Assembly: GCF_024346315.1 (NCBI RefSeq)
Contig: NZ_JAGQCS010000005.1
Coordinates: 62,001 to 126,000 of the forward strand
Length of the DNA stretch: 64,000 nt
Direction of reading: 5' to 3'
From: Cyanobium sp. ATX 6F1
Lineage (GTDB): Bacteria; Cyanobacteriota; Cyanobacteriia; PCC-6307; Cyanobiaceae
The notes beneath the pieces were generated by a model. That model had not been told where the DNA came from and searched no databases. It saw only the letters and a list, made by a program, of their open reading frames with translations. Numbering within the stretch: the first letter of the stretch is position 1; each line of letters opens with the position of its first letter. Positions 26,743 to 35,997 of the stretch are shown here, piece by piece. Made by a program: the position numbers and the translations under genes.

Positions 26743-27384
26743 TCAGCCCCAGCCGCCCGCCTGCTCCAGCACACCCTTGCTGCTGGGCACCGCCCCGGAG
26801 CGGCGGGGATCGAGCTCGGTGGCCTGGCGCAGGGCCCGGGCAAAGGCCTTGAAGGCCGCCTCGACGATGTGGTGCGAGTTCACCCCCGCCAGCTGGCGGA
26901 TGTGCAGGGTGAGGCCGGAGTTGTTGACCACGGCCGCGAAGAACTCCCGCACCAGTTCGGTGTCGTAGCTGCCGATGCGCGGGGCTGGAATCGTGAGGCC
27001 ATAGCTCAGGTGCGGCCGGCCGGAGCAATCCAGCACCACCTGCACCAGGGCCTCATCCAGGGGCGCCGTGAAGTGGCCGAAGCGCTGGATGCCGCGGCGA
27101 TCCCCCAAAGCCTGGGCCAGGGCCTGGCCCACGGCGATGCCCACGTCCTCATTGGTGTGGTGGTCGTCGATGTGGGTGTCACCGTTGGCGCTGATCTCCA
27201 GATCCAGCAGGCCATGGCTGGAGAGCTGCTGGAGCATGTGATCGAGAAACGGCACGCCGGTGCCCACCTGGCACTGGCCGCTGCCATCGAGATCCAGGCT
27301 GACCCGCACATCGGTTTCGCCGGTGGTGCGGTGGATCGTGCCAGTGCGCATGGAGACCTCCTTCCAGGCCAGTGTGCCGCTCAC
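26743..27384 (-). CDS. hisB: imidazoleglycerol-phosphate dehydratase
   Basis: Sixth step of histidine synthesis, a Mn-dependent dehydratase. Diagnostic metal-binding repeats [16 protein letters not shown] and [16 protein letters not shown], plus [16 protein letters not shown]. An ATG at 27384 overlaps the fabI stop; the ATG at 27351 ([10 protein letters not shown]) matches usual HisB starts and would give 202 residues. Single-function HisB, not fused to histidinol phosphatase. Confidence 0.95.
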   Translation of the reverse strand: MSGTLAWKEVSMRTGTIHRTTGETDVRVSLDLDGSGQCQVGTGVPFLDHMLQQLSSHGLLDLEISANGDTHIDDHHTNEDVGIAVGQALAQALGDRRGIQRFGHFTAPLDEALVQVVLDCSGRPHLSYGLTIPAPRIGSYDTELVREFFAAVVNNSGLTLHIRQLAGVNSHHIVEAAFKAFARALRQATELDPRRSGAVPSSKGVLEQAGGWG

Positions 27385-28163
27385 ATGCCGGTGATGCAGT
27401 AGCCGGCGTCCACATAAATCACCTGGCCGGTGATGCCGGAGGCCAGGGGGCTGGCCAGAAAAGCGGCGGTGGCGCCCACTTCTTCCTGGGTGACAGTGCG
27501 GCGCAGGGGGGCCTTTTCTTCCACGTTGTGGATCATGTCGAGGATGCCGCCGATGGCGGAGCTGGCCAGGGTGCGGATCGGGCCGGCGCTGATGGCGTTC
27601 ACACGCACCTGCTGCTCGGGGCCGAGTTCGGCCGCCAGGTAGCGCACCGAGGCCTCCAGGGCCGCCTTGGCCACACCCATCACGTTGTAGTTGGGGATCG
27701 CCCGCTCAGCCCCCAGGTAGGTGAGCGTGATCACGCTCGCCCCCTGGCTGAACAGGGGCTTGGCAAAGCGGCACAGGGGCGCGAGGGAATAGGCGCTCAC
27801 CTCCAGGGCCCGGGCGAAGCCCTCCGGGCTGATGGCGGAGTAGTCGCCGATCAGCTCCTCCTTGCCGGCGAAGGCCAGGCAATGCACCAGCACATCAATC
27901 GAGCCCCACTGATCCTTGACACGCTCGAACACCGACTCGATCTGGGCCGGGTCCTGCACGTTCAGGGGCTCGAACAGGCTGGGATTCAGGGGCGCCGTGA
28001 GCTCGCGCACCTTGCCCTCGAAGCGACCCTTCTCATCGGGCAGGTAGGTGACCCCCAGCTCGGCGCCGGCGGCGGCCAGTTGCTGGGCGATGCCCCAGGC
28101 GATCGAGCGGTTGTTGGCGATGCCGGTGACGAGGGCCTTCTTGCCGCGCAGATCAAGGAGCAT
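27381..28163 (-). CDS. fabI: enoyl-[acyl-carrier-protein] reductase (NADH)
   Basis: Last reduction of the fatty-acid elongation cycle. A 260-residue SDR protein with the FabI variant nucleotide loop [23 protein letters not shown], and the catalytic Tyr-x6-Lys in [26 protein letters not shown] and the C-terminal [15 protein letters not shown] are also typical. The ATG at 28163 ([10 protein letters not shown]) gives family length; an upstream ATG at 28199 is unlikely. The stop overlaps the first hisB ATG. Confidence 0.96.
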   Translation of the reverse strand: MLLDLRGKKALVTGIANNRSIAWGIAQQLAAAGAELGVTYLPDEKGRFEGKVRELTAPLNPSLFEPLNVQDPAQIESVFERVKDQWGSIDVLVHCLAFAGKEELIGDYSAISPEGFARALEVSAYSLAPLCRFAKPLFSQGASVITLTYLGAERAIPNYNVMGVAKAALEASVRYLAAELGPEQQVRVNAISAGPIRTLASSAIGGILDMIHNVEEKAPLRRTVTQEEVGATAAFLASPLASGITGQVIYVDAGYCITGM

Positions 28164-28225
28164 CGCCGGGGGGTCAGGAATCTGCCGATTCTCCCCCAAG
28201 GACGGAATCGCCCGAACACCAGGGC

Positions 28226-28780
28226 TCAGGGCGGAGGCCCCTCCGGCGCCGCGCCGCCCATGGCGTCCTCCTGTTGGCGCACCTTCTCCGGGTCCGCCAG
28301 CAGCTGCTTCTCCTCCAGCAGCGGGAACCGCTCCGTCTTCACCGCTTCCAGGGTGCGGGGCGGCTCGATCCAGCTCCAGCTGCTGCGCGGGGCGCGCTCC
28401 CGGCAGAGGGCCTCCAGCTCACGCCGTAGGGCGTCGCGCACGTCCTGGCGGGCCACCGCCTCGAACCACTCGGCTCTGGTGGCGAGGCCCGAGCTGAAGG
28501 GGGCCGTGCCGTTGCCGTTGAACAGCCGCGCCGCATCCACCACCCAGCGGGGCCGACACACGCCAGACGCGCTGGTGTCGGTCTCCAGCCAGATGTGCAG
28601 GCCGTAGCCATCGGGCTGGCTCACCACCGCCAGGCCGTCGTGGGGCTGGTTGCGCTGCAGGGGGAAAAAGCTCCAGCTGGCGCGCCGGTGGGCCGGCACA
28701 CAGGCGGCGAGGGACAGCCCCAGCAGCGCCGCCAGCAGGGGCGCGAAGGCGGCCTTGGCTCGTCGAGTCGGGGGGCGCAA
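28226..28780 (-). CDS. putative lipoprotein of unknown function
   Basis: With the TTG at 28780 as start the protein opens MRPPTRRAKAAFAPLLAALL and reaches the lipobox LSLAAC at residues 22-27, a standard lipoprotein signal; earlier in-frame ATGs would place a long non-hydrophobic stretch before it. The mature part is Trp-, Arg- and Glu-rich (WSFFPLQRNQPHDGL, HIWLETD). I recognise no domain. The C-terminal PEKVRQQEDAMGGAAPEGPPP is low-complexity. Confidence 0.65.
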   Translation of the reverse strand: MRPPTRRAKAAFAPLLAALLGLSLAACVPAHRRASWSFFPLQRNQPHDGLAVVSQPDGYGLHIWLETDTSASGVCRPRWVVDAARLFNGNGTAPFSSGLATRAEWFEAVARQDVRDALRRELEALCRERAPRSSWSWIEPPRTLEAVKTERFPLLEEKQLLADPEKVRQQEDAMGGAAPEGPPP

Positions 28781-28861
28781 GGGCAGCAGGCAGCGTCCGC
28801 CGATCTTCCCGCATTCCGTAGCCTGGGCCCGTCGCGGTAGGAACCAGCTCGGCCGCCCGCC

Positions 28862-28985
28862 ATGGCCCTGACCGCCTCCACCATGCTGACCCTGGGCACC
28901 CCCCTGAGCCTTCATCAAGCAGGTCGAGGTGGAGATCGGCTGCAACATCAAATGGCACCCCGGCCAAGCGCCTGACTGGGCTTAA
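28862..28985 (+). pseudogene. remnant of a thioredoxin-family protein gene, internal deletion
   Basis: An intact start (MALTASTMLTLGTPLS, 28862-28909) resembles the N-terminus of a cyanobacterial thioredoxin/redoxin-fold family. One base later, in another frame, comes FIKQVEVEIGCNIKWHPGQAPDWA followed by TAA (28911-28985). It resembles the characteristic IGCNIKW-x-PG end of the same family. The roughly 150 residues between, including the active-site segment, are missing. In frame from the ATG only 37 unrelated codons would be read, so the gene is dead. Confidence 0.6.
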
Positions 28986-28995
28986 GGTGCCCTGC

Positions 28996-30195
28996 ATGCA
29001 GGTGCCCCCCTTCGACCTCACCGAGCAGCTCGAGCAACTCGGTGACGCCCTTGATGACGCTGTGCTGCAGGTGTTGCGCAGCGGTCAGTACATCGGCGGG
29101 GCCACCACGAGTGCGTTCGAATCGGCCTTCGCCCAGGCCACCGGCAGCCCCCACGCCATCGGTTGCAACAGCGGCACCGATGCCCTGGTGCTGGCCCTGC
29201 GGGGGCTGGGCATCGGCCCCGGCGATGAGGTGATCACCTGCTCCTTCAGCTTCTTCGCCACCGCCGAAGCGATCAGCGCCGTGGGCGCCACCCCGGTGTT
29301 CGTCGATGTGGAGGAGAGCTCCTACCTGATCGACCTGGACCAGGTGGAAGCAGCGATCACCCCCGCCACCCGGGCGCTGATGCCGGTGCACCTGTTCGGC
29401 AGGCCCGTCGACATGGGCCGGGTGATGGCGATCGCCGAGGCCCATGGCCTCAAGGTGATCGAAGACTGCGCCCAGGCCACCGGTGCCAGCTGGGCCGAGC
29501 GCCCCGTGGGCAGCTGGGGCGATGCGGGCTGCTTCAGCTTCTTCCCCACCAAGAACCTCGGCGCCGCCGGCGATGGCGGTGCCGTCACCTGCCGCGACGA
29601 CGCCCTCGCCCAGCGGGTGCGGGAGCTGGCGGTGCACGGCATGCCCCGCCGCTACCTGCACACCACCCTGGGTTACAACAGCCGCCTCGACGCCCTGCAG
29701 GCGGCCGTCCTCAACGTCAAGCTGCCCTATCTGGAAACCTGGGTGAACCGCCGGCGCGCCGTGGCCGAGACCTACCGCCAGCAGCTGTGCGACCTCCCCA
29801 ACCTGCACCTCCCGGAAGCGGGACCAGCCGGCCACAGCTGGAACCAATTCGTGGTGCGGGTGCCCAGCTGTCCCGGCGGCCGGAACAGCTGCGGCGGTCA
29901 ATGCAGCCCCTCGCTCGACAGCGCCGATTTCGGCCTGCCGGAAAGCTGCTGCCGCGACTGGCTCAAACAGGAGCTTCAAGCGGCCGGCGTCAGCACGATC
30001 ATCTATTACCCGATCCCCATCCATCGACAGCCGGCCTACGCCGAGCTGGGCTACGGCCCGGGCAGCCTGCCCATCACCGAGCGGCTCACCGCCGGGGTGC
30101 TCAGCCTGCCGATCTTTCCTGAGCTCAAGCCCGCCCAGCAGCAGCGGGTGGTGGAGGTGCTCCAGGCCCTGGCCAAGCAACCCATGGCCGCCTGA
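28996..30195 (+). CDS. DegT/DnrJ/EryC1/StrS family aminotransferase
   Basis: A 399-residue PLP enzyme of the sugar-aminotransferase family, which puts amino groups on keto-deoxysugar nucleotides. Substrate-side FDLTEQLEQL opening, GCNSGTDALVLALR, Asp157 of EDCAQATGA contacting PLP nitrogen, and the PLP lysine Lys186 in FFPTKNLGAAGDGGA. Residues 292-319 carry an unusual insertion with five Cys (PSCPGGRNSCGGQC...SCC). ATG at 28996 preferred over GTG at 28987. It is not near the other sugar-nucleotide genes. Convergent with the photolyase. Confidence 0.9.
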   Translation: MQVPPFDLTEQLEQLGDALDDAVLQVLRSGQYIGGATTSAFESAFAQATGSPHAIGCNSGTDALVLALRGLGIGPGDEVITCSFSFFATAEAISAVGATPVFVDVEESSYLIDLDQVEAAITPATRALMPVHLFGRPVDMGRVMAIAEAHGLKVIEDCAQATGASWAERPVGSWGDAGCFSFFPTKNLGAAGDGGAVTCRDDALAQRVRELAVHGMPRRYLHTTLGYNSRLDALQAAVLNVKLPYLETWVNRRRAVAETYRQQLCDLPNLHLPEAGPAGHSWNQFVVRVPSCPGGRNSCGGQCSPSLDSADFGLPESCCRDWLKQELQAAGVSTIIYYPIPIHRQPAYAELGYGPGSLPITERLTAGVLSLPIFPELKPAQQQRVVEVLQALAKQPMAA

Positions 30196-30221
30196 CTCAG
30201 GGTCTTGGCGTCCCGTCCCGC

Positions 30222-31682
30222 TCAGCGCAGGGCGGCGTAGAGGGCCTTGAAGTGCGCCTGCTGCCGCCTGTGCTCCACGATCGGCTCCGGATAGCCGCGC
30301 CGCTCCAGGGGGGCGATCGCGGCACTGATCAGATCGGCCGTGGCCACGTGGGCCAGTTCCGGCAGCCAGGTGCGGATGTAGTCGGCTTCGGGGTCGTAGC
30401 GGCCCGCCTGGGTGGAGGGATTGAAGATGCGCAGGGGCCTCGGATCCATGCCGCTGCTGGCGCTCCACTGCCAACCACCGTTGTTGGCGGCCAGATCGCC
30501 ATCCACGAGGTGCTGCATAAAAACGCGCTCACCAAGGCGCCAATCGCAGATCAGATCCTTGACCAGGAAGGAGGCCACGATCATGCGGCAGCGGTTGTGC
30601 ATCCAGCCCGATTCGCTGAGCTGGCGCATCGCCGCATCCACGATCGGCACACCCGTGAGCCCGTCGCTCCAGGCCTGAACACGCACCGGATCGTTCTCCC
30701 AGGGGAATCGCTTCCAGAGGGGCCGGTAGGGGCCATCGGCCAGCTCGGGGCTGTGGAACAGGGCCTGCTGGTAGAACTCACGCCAGGCCAGCTCCTGCTC
30801 CCAGACGGTGATCGCCTGGCGCTGCTCATCGCTGCCGGCGGCGGGCAGCATTCCCTGGGCCGCGGCCCAGGCCTGGCGGGGGCTGAGGGTGCCGAAGCGC
30901 AGGGCGGCACTGAGCACGGATGTGCCGGCGAGGGCGGGCAGGTTGCGGCCGTTGTCGTAGTCGAGCAGAGGGCCCTGGGCGAAGCGGGCCAGCTGCTCGG
31001 CGGCGGCCGCCTCCCCCGGGCGGCAGGGACAGAGGGTGGCCCCCGCAAACGGAAACCCCAGCGCCTCAGCCGTGGGCAGCTCCCCCAGCAGGGGCAAACT
31101 CCGCCAGAGGGCGGTGGCAGGCTCCGGCAGGGCCGCCGGATCGAAACCCAGCAGATCCGTCGGTGCCGGCATGGGCTCCAGCTCCTGGCCCAGACCTCCC
31201 ACCTGGCGGCGCCAGCTGCGCCAGTAGGGCCCGTAGACCCGGTAGGGGCCGCCGCTGCCGGTCTGGAGCTGCTCCGGCGGCACCAGCAGCTGGTCCCAGA
31301 GGGCGAGCACCTTGGTGCCCTGGGCCTGGAGCGCGGCCGCCACCCGCCGGTCCCGCTCCCGGGCGGCGGGCTCCACATCCCGGTTCCAGGCCACCACCTC
31401 GGCGCCGATCGCCTGCGCCAGCCTTGGCAGCTCGATCAGCGGATCACCACGCAGCAGCAGCAGCTCGCTGCCGGCCTCCCGCCAGCGCCGCCCCAGCTCC
31501 CGCAGGCTCTCAAGCAAAAACCACACCCGCGCCGGGGCCTGATCAGCGGCCTCCAGCTCCGCTGGATCGAGCACAAACACCCCGGTGACCGCCGGGGTGG
31601 CGGCGACCGCCGCCGCCAGGGCCCTGTGGTCGGCCAGGCGCAGGTCGCGCCGCTGCCACACCAGCCACCGCTCTTGGGCCAT
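30222..31682 (-). CDS. phr: deoxyribodipyrimidine photolyase (class I, FAD-dependent)
   Basis: 486 residues. N-terminal antenna-binding domain (LVWQRRDLRLADHRAL), C-terminal helical FAD domain with TGVPIVDAAMRQLSESGWMHNRCRM, VKDLICDWRLGERVFMQHLVDGDLAANNGGWQW and the terminal RIFNPSTQAGRYDPEADYIRTWLPEL. These are hallmarks of a light-driven cyclobutane-dimer photolyase rather than a cryptochrome. The ATG shares one base with the upstream Nudix gene's TGA, so the two are co-transcribed. Confidence 0.94.
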   Translation of the reverse strand: MAQERWLVWQRRDLRLADHRALAAAVAATPAVTGVFVLDPAELEAADQAPARVWFLLESLRELGRRWREAGSELLLLRGDPLIELPRLAQAIGAEVVAWNRDVEPAARERDRRVAAALQAQGTKVLALWDQLLVPPEQLQTGSGGPYRVYGPYWRSWRRQVGGLGQELEPMPAPTDLLGFDPAALPEPATALWRSLPLLGELPTAEALGFPFAGATLCPCRPGEAAAAEQLARFAQGPLLDYDNGRNLPALAGTSVLSAALRFGTLSPRQAWAAAQGMLPAAGSDEQRQAITVWEQELAWREFYQQALFHSPELADGPYRPLWKRFPWENDPVRVQAWSDGLTGVPIVDAAMRQLSESGWMHNRCRMIVASFLVKDLICDWRLGERVFMQHLVDGDLAANNGGWQWSASSGMDPRPLRIFNPSTQAGRYDPEADYIRTWLPELAHVATADLISAAIAPLERRGYPEPIVEHRRQQAHFKALYAALR

Positions 31683-32242
31683 CAGAGACCCAGCAGCTGT
31701 TTGGCGCGGAACCAGGCGGTCACGCTCTTGCCATCGAGGGCCTCATCGCCGCTGGCGAGGGCCGCATCCAGCTCGGACGGCTCCAGCAGCAGCACCTCCA
31801 GGTCCTCGTCGTCGTCGCCGGGGGGGGCCTCGGTGAGTTCTGAGAGCTCCCGGGCCAGGAACAGGTGGATCACCTCATCGGAGTAACCGGGGCAGGGCAG
31901 CATCACCCCGAGCTCATCCCAGCGCTCGGCGCTGTAACCCGCCTCCTCCTGCAGCTCCCGCTCCATGGTGCTCAGGGGTGTCTCGCCCGGATCAAGGGTG
32001 CCGGCAGGGAACTCGAGCAGCCGGGTGGCGACGGCAAAGCGGTACTGGCGCAGGATCACCACCCGCCCGTCATCGAGCACCGGCACCGCCAGGGAGGCCC
32101 CGGGGTGACGAATCACGCCGAAGCTGCCCTCGAGGCCCATCGGCAGCTTCACCCGGTTGAGCTCGAAGCGAAGCTTGCGGGCCTCCAGCACCGCCTCGGT
32201 GGCCAGCAACTCGTAAGGCTCGGGGGAGGGGAGGGGCGCCAT
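31682..32242 (-). CDS. Nudix hydrolase (ADP-ribose pyrophosphatase-like)
   Basis: 186 residues. A complete Nudix box GTLDPGETPLSTMERELQEEAGY (residues 81-103, G-x5-E-x7-RE-x2-EE-x-G) lies in a layout typical of ADP-ribose pyrophosphatases, with RQYRFAV and LLEFPAG just before it. It probably hydrolyses ADP-ribose or a related nucleotide sugar. Upstream of and overlapping the photolyase. Confidence 0.88.
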   Translation of the reverse strand: MAPLPSPEPYELLATEAVLEARKLRFELNRVKLPMGLEGSFGVIRHPGASLAVPVLDDGRVVILRQYRFAVATRLLEFPAGTLDPGETPLSTMERELQEEAGYSAERWDELGVMLPCPGYSDEVIHLFLARELSELTEAPPGDDDEDLEVLLLEPSELDAALASGDEALDGKSVTAWFRAKQLLGL

Positions 32243-32309
32243 GGCCGCAGCCGCTGAGGCCCCCCAGTGTGGCCGCCGCCGGTGAGGGGCCGTGAACGCA
32301 CGCGGGGGG

Positions 32310-32927
32310 TCAGGGGCTGCCTTCCGGCCATCCCGCCCGAGCCGGCAGGCGTTCAGGCGGTGGCACCCCCGCTGGGGTGGGGAGAGCCGCCAACCGCTTG
32401 GCCACCGTGCCGGCGGCCCCCGGCAGCTGGAGCTGCGGATCGATGGCCGCCAGTGGCGCCAGCACGAAAGCCCGCTCCAGCAAGCGGGGATGGGGCAGCT
32501 CCAGCTCCGCGAGCCTCAGGCGCTGCGGGCCGCACCAAAGCAGATCGAGGTCCAGGTGGCGGGGGCCCCAGCGCTCCCGTCGCACCCGCCCGAAACGACG
32601 CTCCAGCGCCAGCAGCTCCGCCAGCAAGGCCTGGGGATCGGGGTGCCCCGGGGCGCCCCAAGCGGCGGCCCCAGCTCCCTCCGGCAAGGCCCCCACCAGG
32701 GCGGCATTGAGGTAAGCGGGCTGGCCGGGGGGACCGCCCACGGGCGCCGTGCGAAACAGGGGCGACCAGCGGCAACGTCCGGCCCCCAGGAGCGCCACGA
32801 GCCGTTGCTCCAGCAGGGGCCGCAGCGCCAGCAGCGTGGCCAGCGGGTCGCCCAGATTGGCCCCCACTCCGATGGCCAGGGTCTGATCAGCGAGACTGGC
32901 GCTCACGTCCACGGGCCGGTCCCCCAT
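32310..32927 (-). CDS. folK: 6-hydroxymethyl-7,8-dihydropterin pyrophosphokinase
   Basis: Folate synthesis: pyrophosphate transfer from ATP to hydroxymethyldihydropterin. The core [58 protein letters not shown] and [19 protein letters not shown] are clear. About 205 residues from the ATG at 32927, which interlocks with the chlD ATG on the other strand; a later GTG start is possible because the first 16 residues are not conserved. A single-function FolK, not fused to FolB or FolP. Confidence 0.9.
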   Translation of the reverse strand: MGDRPVDVSASLADQTLAIGVGANLGDPLATLLALRPLLEQRLVALLGAGRCRWSPLFRTAPVGGPPGQPAYLNAALVGALPEGAGAAAWGAPGHPDPQALLAELLALERRFGRVRRERWGPRHLDLDLLWCGPQRLRLAELELPHPRLLERAFVLAPLAAIDPQLQLPGAAGTVAKRLAALPTPAGVPPPERLPARAGWPEGSP

Positions 32928-34986
32928 GCTCGCAAGTGGCTTCCCCCTGGCGGCGATCACCGGCCACGGCACCTTGAAGCTGGCCCTGCTGCTGGCGGCG
33001 GTGGATCCTGCCCTGGGGGGGGTGGTGATCGCCGGCGGCCGCGGCACGGGCAAGTCAGTGCTGGCCCGCGGTCTCCATGCGCTGCTGCCCCCGATCGATG
33101 TGGTGGAGGGCAGCCTCAACGGTGACCCCCAGCGCCCCGATGAATGGGACGCGGCCACCCGAGCGCGCATCACCGACCTGGGGGGCGATGCCAGCGGCAC
33201 CGACCCCACCGCCCTGCTCGCCACCCGGGTGATCCCGGCCCCGTTCATCCAGGTGCCCCTGGGGGTGAGCGAAGACCGGCTGGTGGGCTCGGTGGATGTG
33301 ACCGCATCGTTGGCCAGCGGCAGCGCCGTGTTCCAGCCCGGGCTGCTGGCGGAGGCCCACCGCGGGGTGCTCTACGTCGATGAACTCAACCTGCTTGACG
33401 ACGGCCTGATCAACCTGCTGCTGGCGGCGGTGGGCTCGGGCGACAACCGGATCGAGCGCGAGGGGCTCAGCCTCAGCCACCCCTGCCGCAGCCTGCTGAT
33501 CGCCACCTACAACCCCGAGGAGGGGCCGGTGCGCGACCACGTGCTCGACCGCTTCGCGATCGTGCTCTCAGCCAACCAGGTGGTCAGCACCGCCCAGCGG
33601 GTGGAGATCACCGAGGCGGTGCTCTCCCACGGCGAAGCCAGTGGCGATTTCCGGGCCCGCTGGCAGGAGGAAACCGATGCCCTCGCCACCCAGCTGCTGC
33701 TGGCCCGCCAGTGGCTGCCGGATGTGACGATCGCCCGCGAACAGATCGCCTACCTGGTGAACGAGGCGATTCGCGGGGGCGTCGAGGGTCACCGGGCGGA
33801 GCTCTATGCGGTGCGCGTGGCCAAAGCCCATGCGGCCCTCTCCGGCCGCGACCGGGTGGAGGCCGACGACCTGCAGGTCGCCGTGCGGCTGGTGATCGCC
33901 CCGAGGGCCCGGCAGCTGCCTCCCCCGGATCCTGAGCAGCCCATGGAGCCGCCACCTCCGCCGCTACCCCAGGGGGAGCAGCCCCCCGAGCAACCGGAGC
34001 CGCCGGATGACCCAAGCAGCGACGACGGGCCGGAAGATGAGCCCGAAGACGAATCAGAAGACGACAGCCCCGAGGACCAGGCGCCCCCCTCGATTCCCGA
34101 GGAGTTCCTGCTCGATCCCGAGGCCATCGCCATCGATCCCGACCTGCTGGTGTTCAGCGCAGGGAGGGCCAGGAGCGGCGGCAGCGGCAAACGCTCGGTG
34201 GTGCTCAGCGACTCCCGCGGCCGCTACGTCAAGCCGATGCTGCCCCGGGGACCCGTGCGCCGCATCGCCGTGGACGCCACCCTGCGGGCGGCGGCCCCGC
34301 ACCAGAAGAAACGCCGGGAGAAGGAGCCCCACCGCACCGTGATCGTCGAAGACGGCGACCTGCGCGCCAAGCTGCTGCAGCGCAAGGCGGGCGCCCTGGT
34401 GATTTTCCTGGTGGATGCCAGCGGCTCGATGGCCCTCAACCGCATGCAGAGCGCCAAGGGGGCCGTGATCCGGCTGCTCACCGAGGCCTACGAGAACCGC
34501 GACGAAGTCGCCCTGATCCCCTTCCGGGGCGAGCAGGCGGAGGTGCTGCTGCCCCCCACGCGCTCGATCACGGCCGCGAAGCGGCGGCTCGAATCCATGC
34601 CCTGCGGCGGCGGTTCCCCCCTGGCCCACGGCCTCAGCCAGGCGGCGCGGGTGGGGGCCAATGCCCTGGCCACCGGCGACCTCAGCCAGGTGGTGGTGGT
34701 GGCGATCACCGATGGGCGCGGCAATGTGCCCCTGGGCCGCTCCCTGGGCCAGCCCCAGCTGGAGGGGGAGGAGCCGGTGGACCTCAGGGAGGAGGTCAAG
34801 CAGGTGGCGAGCCGCTACCGGGCCCTGGGCCTGAAGCTGCTGGTGATCGACACCGAGCGCAAATTCATCGGCAGCGGCATGGGCAGGGAACTGGCGGAAG
34901 CCGCCGGCGGTCGCTACGTGCAGCTGCCCAAGGCCAGCGACCAGGCGATCGCCGCGATCGCCATGGAAGCCGTCGCCAGCCTCTGA
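32926..34986 (+). CDS. chlD: magnesium chelatase subunit D
   Basis: Inserts Mg into protoporphyrin IX together with ChlI and ChlH, the first committed step to chlorophyll. 686 residues: N-terminal AAA+ module with Walker A GGRGTGKS (37-44) and [12 protein letters not shown]; a Pro-rich then acidic linker (about 335-385); and a C-terminal VWA integrin-I domain with the MIDAS loop DASGS (497-501). It opens [15 protein letters not shown] as in other cyanobacteria. Followed 6 bp later by a convergent gene; its terminator lies in that gene. Confidence 0.96.
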   Translation: MLASGFPLAAITGHGTLKLALLLAAVDPALGGVVIAGGRGTGKSVLARGLHALLPPIDVVEGSLNGDPQRPDEWDAATRARITDLGGDASGTDPTALLATRVIPAPFIQVPLGVSEDRLVGSVDVTASLASGSAVFQPGLLAEAHRGVLYVDELNLLDDGLINLLLAAVGSGDNRIEREGLSLSHPCRSLLIATYNPEEGPVRDHVLDRFAIVLSANQVVSTAQRVEITEAVLSHGEASGDFRARWQEETDALATQLLLARQWLPDVTIAREQIAYLVNEAIRGGVEGHRAELYAVRVAKAHAALSGRDRVEADDLQVAVRLVIAPRARQLPPPDPEQPMEPPPPPLPQGEQPPEQPEPPDDPSSDDGPEDEPEDESEDDSPEDQAPPSIPEEFLLDPEAIAIDPDLLVFSAGRARSGGSGKRSVVLSDSRGRYVKPMLPRGPVRRIAVDATLRAAAPHQKKRREKEPHRTVIVEDGDLRAKLLQRKAGALVIFLVDASGSMALNRMQSAKGAVIRLLTEAYENRDEVALIPFRGEQAEVLLPPTRSITAAKRRLESMPCGGGSPLAHGLSQAARVGANALATGDLSQVVVVAITDGRGNVPLGRSLGQPQLEGEEPVDLREEVKQVASRYRALGLKLLVIDTERKFIGSGMGRELAEAAGGRYVQLPKASDQAIAAIAMEAVASL

Positions 34987-34991
34987 GGCCC

Positions 34992-35993
34992 TCAGCGCAT
35001 GGGGACCGCCGTTGGTCCGCTTTTTTCCTTCGCCGCCGGCTTGAAGCCCGCCTTGGCAGCGCCGTTGGCCCCGGACTTGGCAGCGGACTTGGCGCCACCA
35101 GCCTGCTCCGGATAGAGCTCATCGAAGAACTTACCCAGGCCCAGGGTGACGCTGCGCACCCCATCCATGAACTGCGGATCGGCGGTGAGTTTGTTGACGT
35201 CTCCGCCGACGGCCTCCCAGCGCGCCGTCAGCTTCTCGGCGTTGGCGGCGGTGCCCTTGAGCTGAGCCACGGTGTTCGGGTTATCGAAGGCGGCGGTGAC
35301 GTTGCGGATGTGGCGCGAGGCCTGGGCCGCCTCGGAGGTGGCCGTCTTCAGGTTCGCCAGAATCGGATCGGCCTTGAGCACGGCGGCATTGAGATCCTTG
35401 ACCAGCAACCGGGAATCCAACAGGAAGCGGTTGGCCTGCTTGGAGGTGACATCCATGCTGGAGGTGACGCCGGCGATCCGGGTCACCAGCTTCTGGTCGT
35501 TGGCCTGATCCAGGATGTTCTGCATCAAGGCGGTGACGCTGCTGAGGCTGGCGGCCGCCACCCCGGGCACCTCTCCGCCGGAGCAGACCATGGCCTTCGG
35601 GTCGCAGTCGGGGGAACGGGGCCGCGGCGTCGGTTCAGGTCCCGGCGGGGCCGTGGACATCAAGGCCACCTCGGCGTCGCCCCCCAGCAGCGAACTGCTC
35701 TTGACTTCAGCAAGCGCCGGCCGGCGCAGGCGCAGATCGGGGTCGGTGATCTCCAGCAAAGCCTCCACGGCTCCGGAACTCACCTGGATCCTGCGAACGC
35801 TTCCCACCAGCACGCCGCGGTAGGTGACCGACGAGCGGTCAGCCAGGCCGGCGGCATCGGCGAAGCGAACCTTGACTGTCCAGATGTTCTGGTTGAGGGA
35901 CATGCCCTTGAGCCAGGCCCAGAGCCCGGCCGAACCGGCGATCGCCGCCAGCAACGAGAACCCCACGATCGCCTCGCGCAGACTGCGGCGCAT
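34992..35993 (-). CDS. MlaD/MCE family protein of an ABC lipid transporter
   Basis: 333 residues. One N-terminal transmembrane anchor (FSLLAAIAGSAGLWAWLKG, about residues 12-30), then a single MCE domain: IWTVKVRFADAAGLADRSSVTYRGVLVGSVRRIQV. A long helical, lipoprotein-like tail with many Ala, Lys and Gln follows to a Lys-rich end. MCE proteins form rings that carry lipids between membranes. The ABC ATPase gene ends 4 bp upstream on the same strand, so they form a unit; no permease gene is in the window. ATG at 35993 chosen (MRRSLREAIVG). Confidence 0.88.
   Translation of the reverse strand: MRRSLREAIVGFSLLAAIAGSAGLWAWLKGMSLNQNIWTVKVRFADAAGLADRSSVTYRGVLVGSVRRIQVSSGAVEALLEITDPDLRLRRPALAEVKSSSLLGGDAEVALMSTAPPGPEPTPRPRSPDCDPKAMVCSGGEVPGVAAASLSSVTALMQNILDQANDQKLVTRIAGVTSSMDVTSKQANRFLLDSRLLVKDLNAAVLKADPILANLKTATSEAAQASRHIRNVTAAFDNPNTVAQLKGTAANAEKLTARWEAVGGDVNKLTADPQFMDGVRSVTLGLGKFFDELYPEQAGGAKSAAKSGANGAAKAGFKPAAKEKSGPTAVPMR
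35003..35026 (+). terminator. intrinsic terminator for chlD, inside the opposing MCE-family gene
   Basis: GGACC (35003-35007) and GGTCC (35014-35018) form a 5-bp stem with a 6-nt loop, followed by GC and six Ts (35021-35026), starting 16 bp after the chlD stop. It overlaps codons near the end of the minus-strand MCE gene (residues KSGPT). The stem is short but the T-run is clear in this GC-rich background. Confidence 0.65.
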
Positions 35994-35997
35994 GGGT

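Noticed and set aside
30252-31886. A 544-codon open frame antisense to the photolyase and Nudix genes
   Set aside because: It spans two real genes and the boundary between them, with shadow-type composition.
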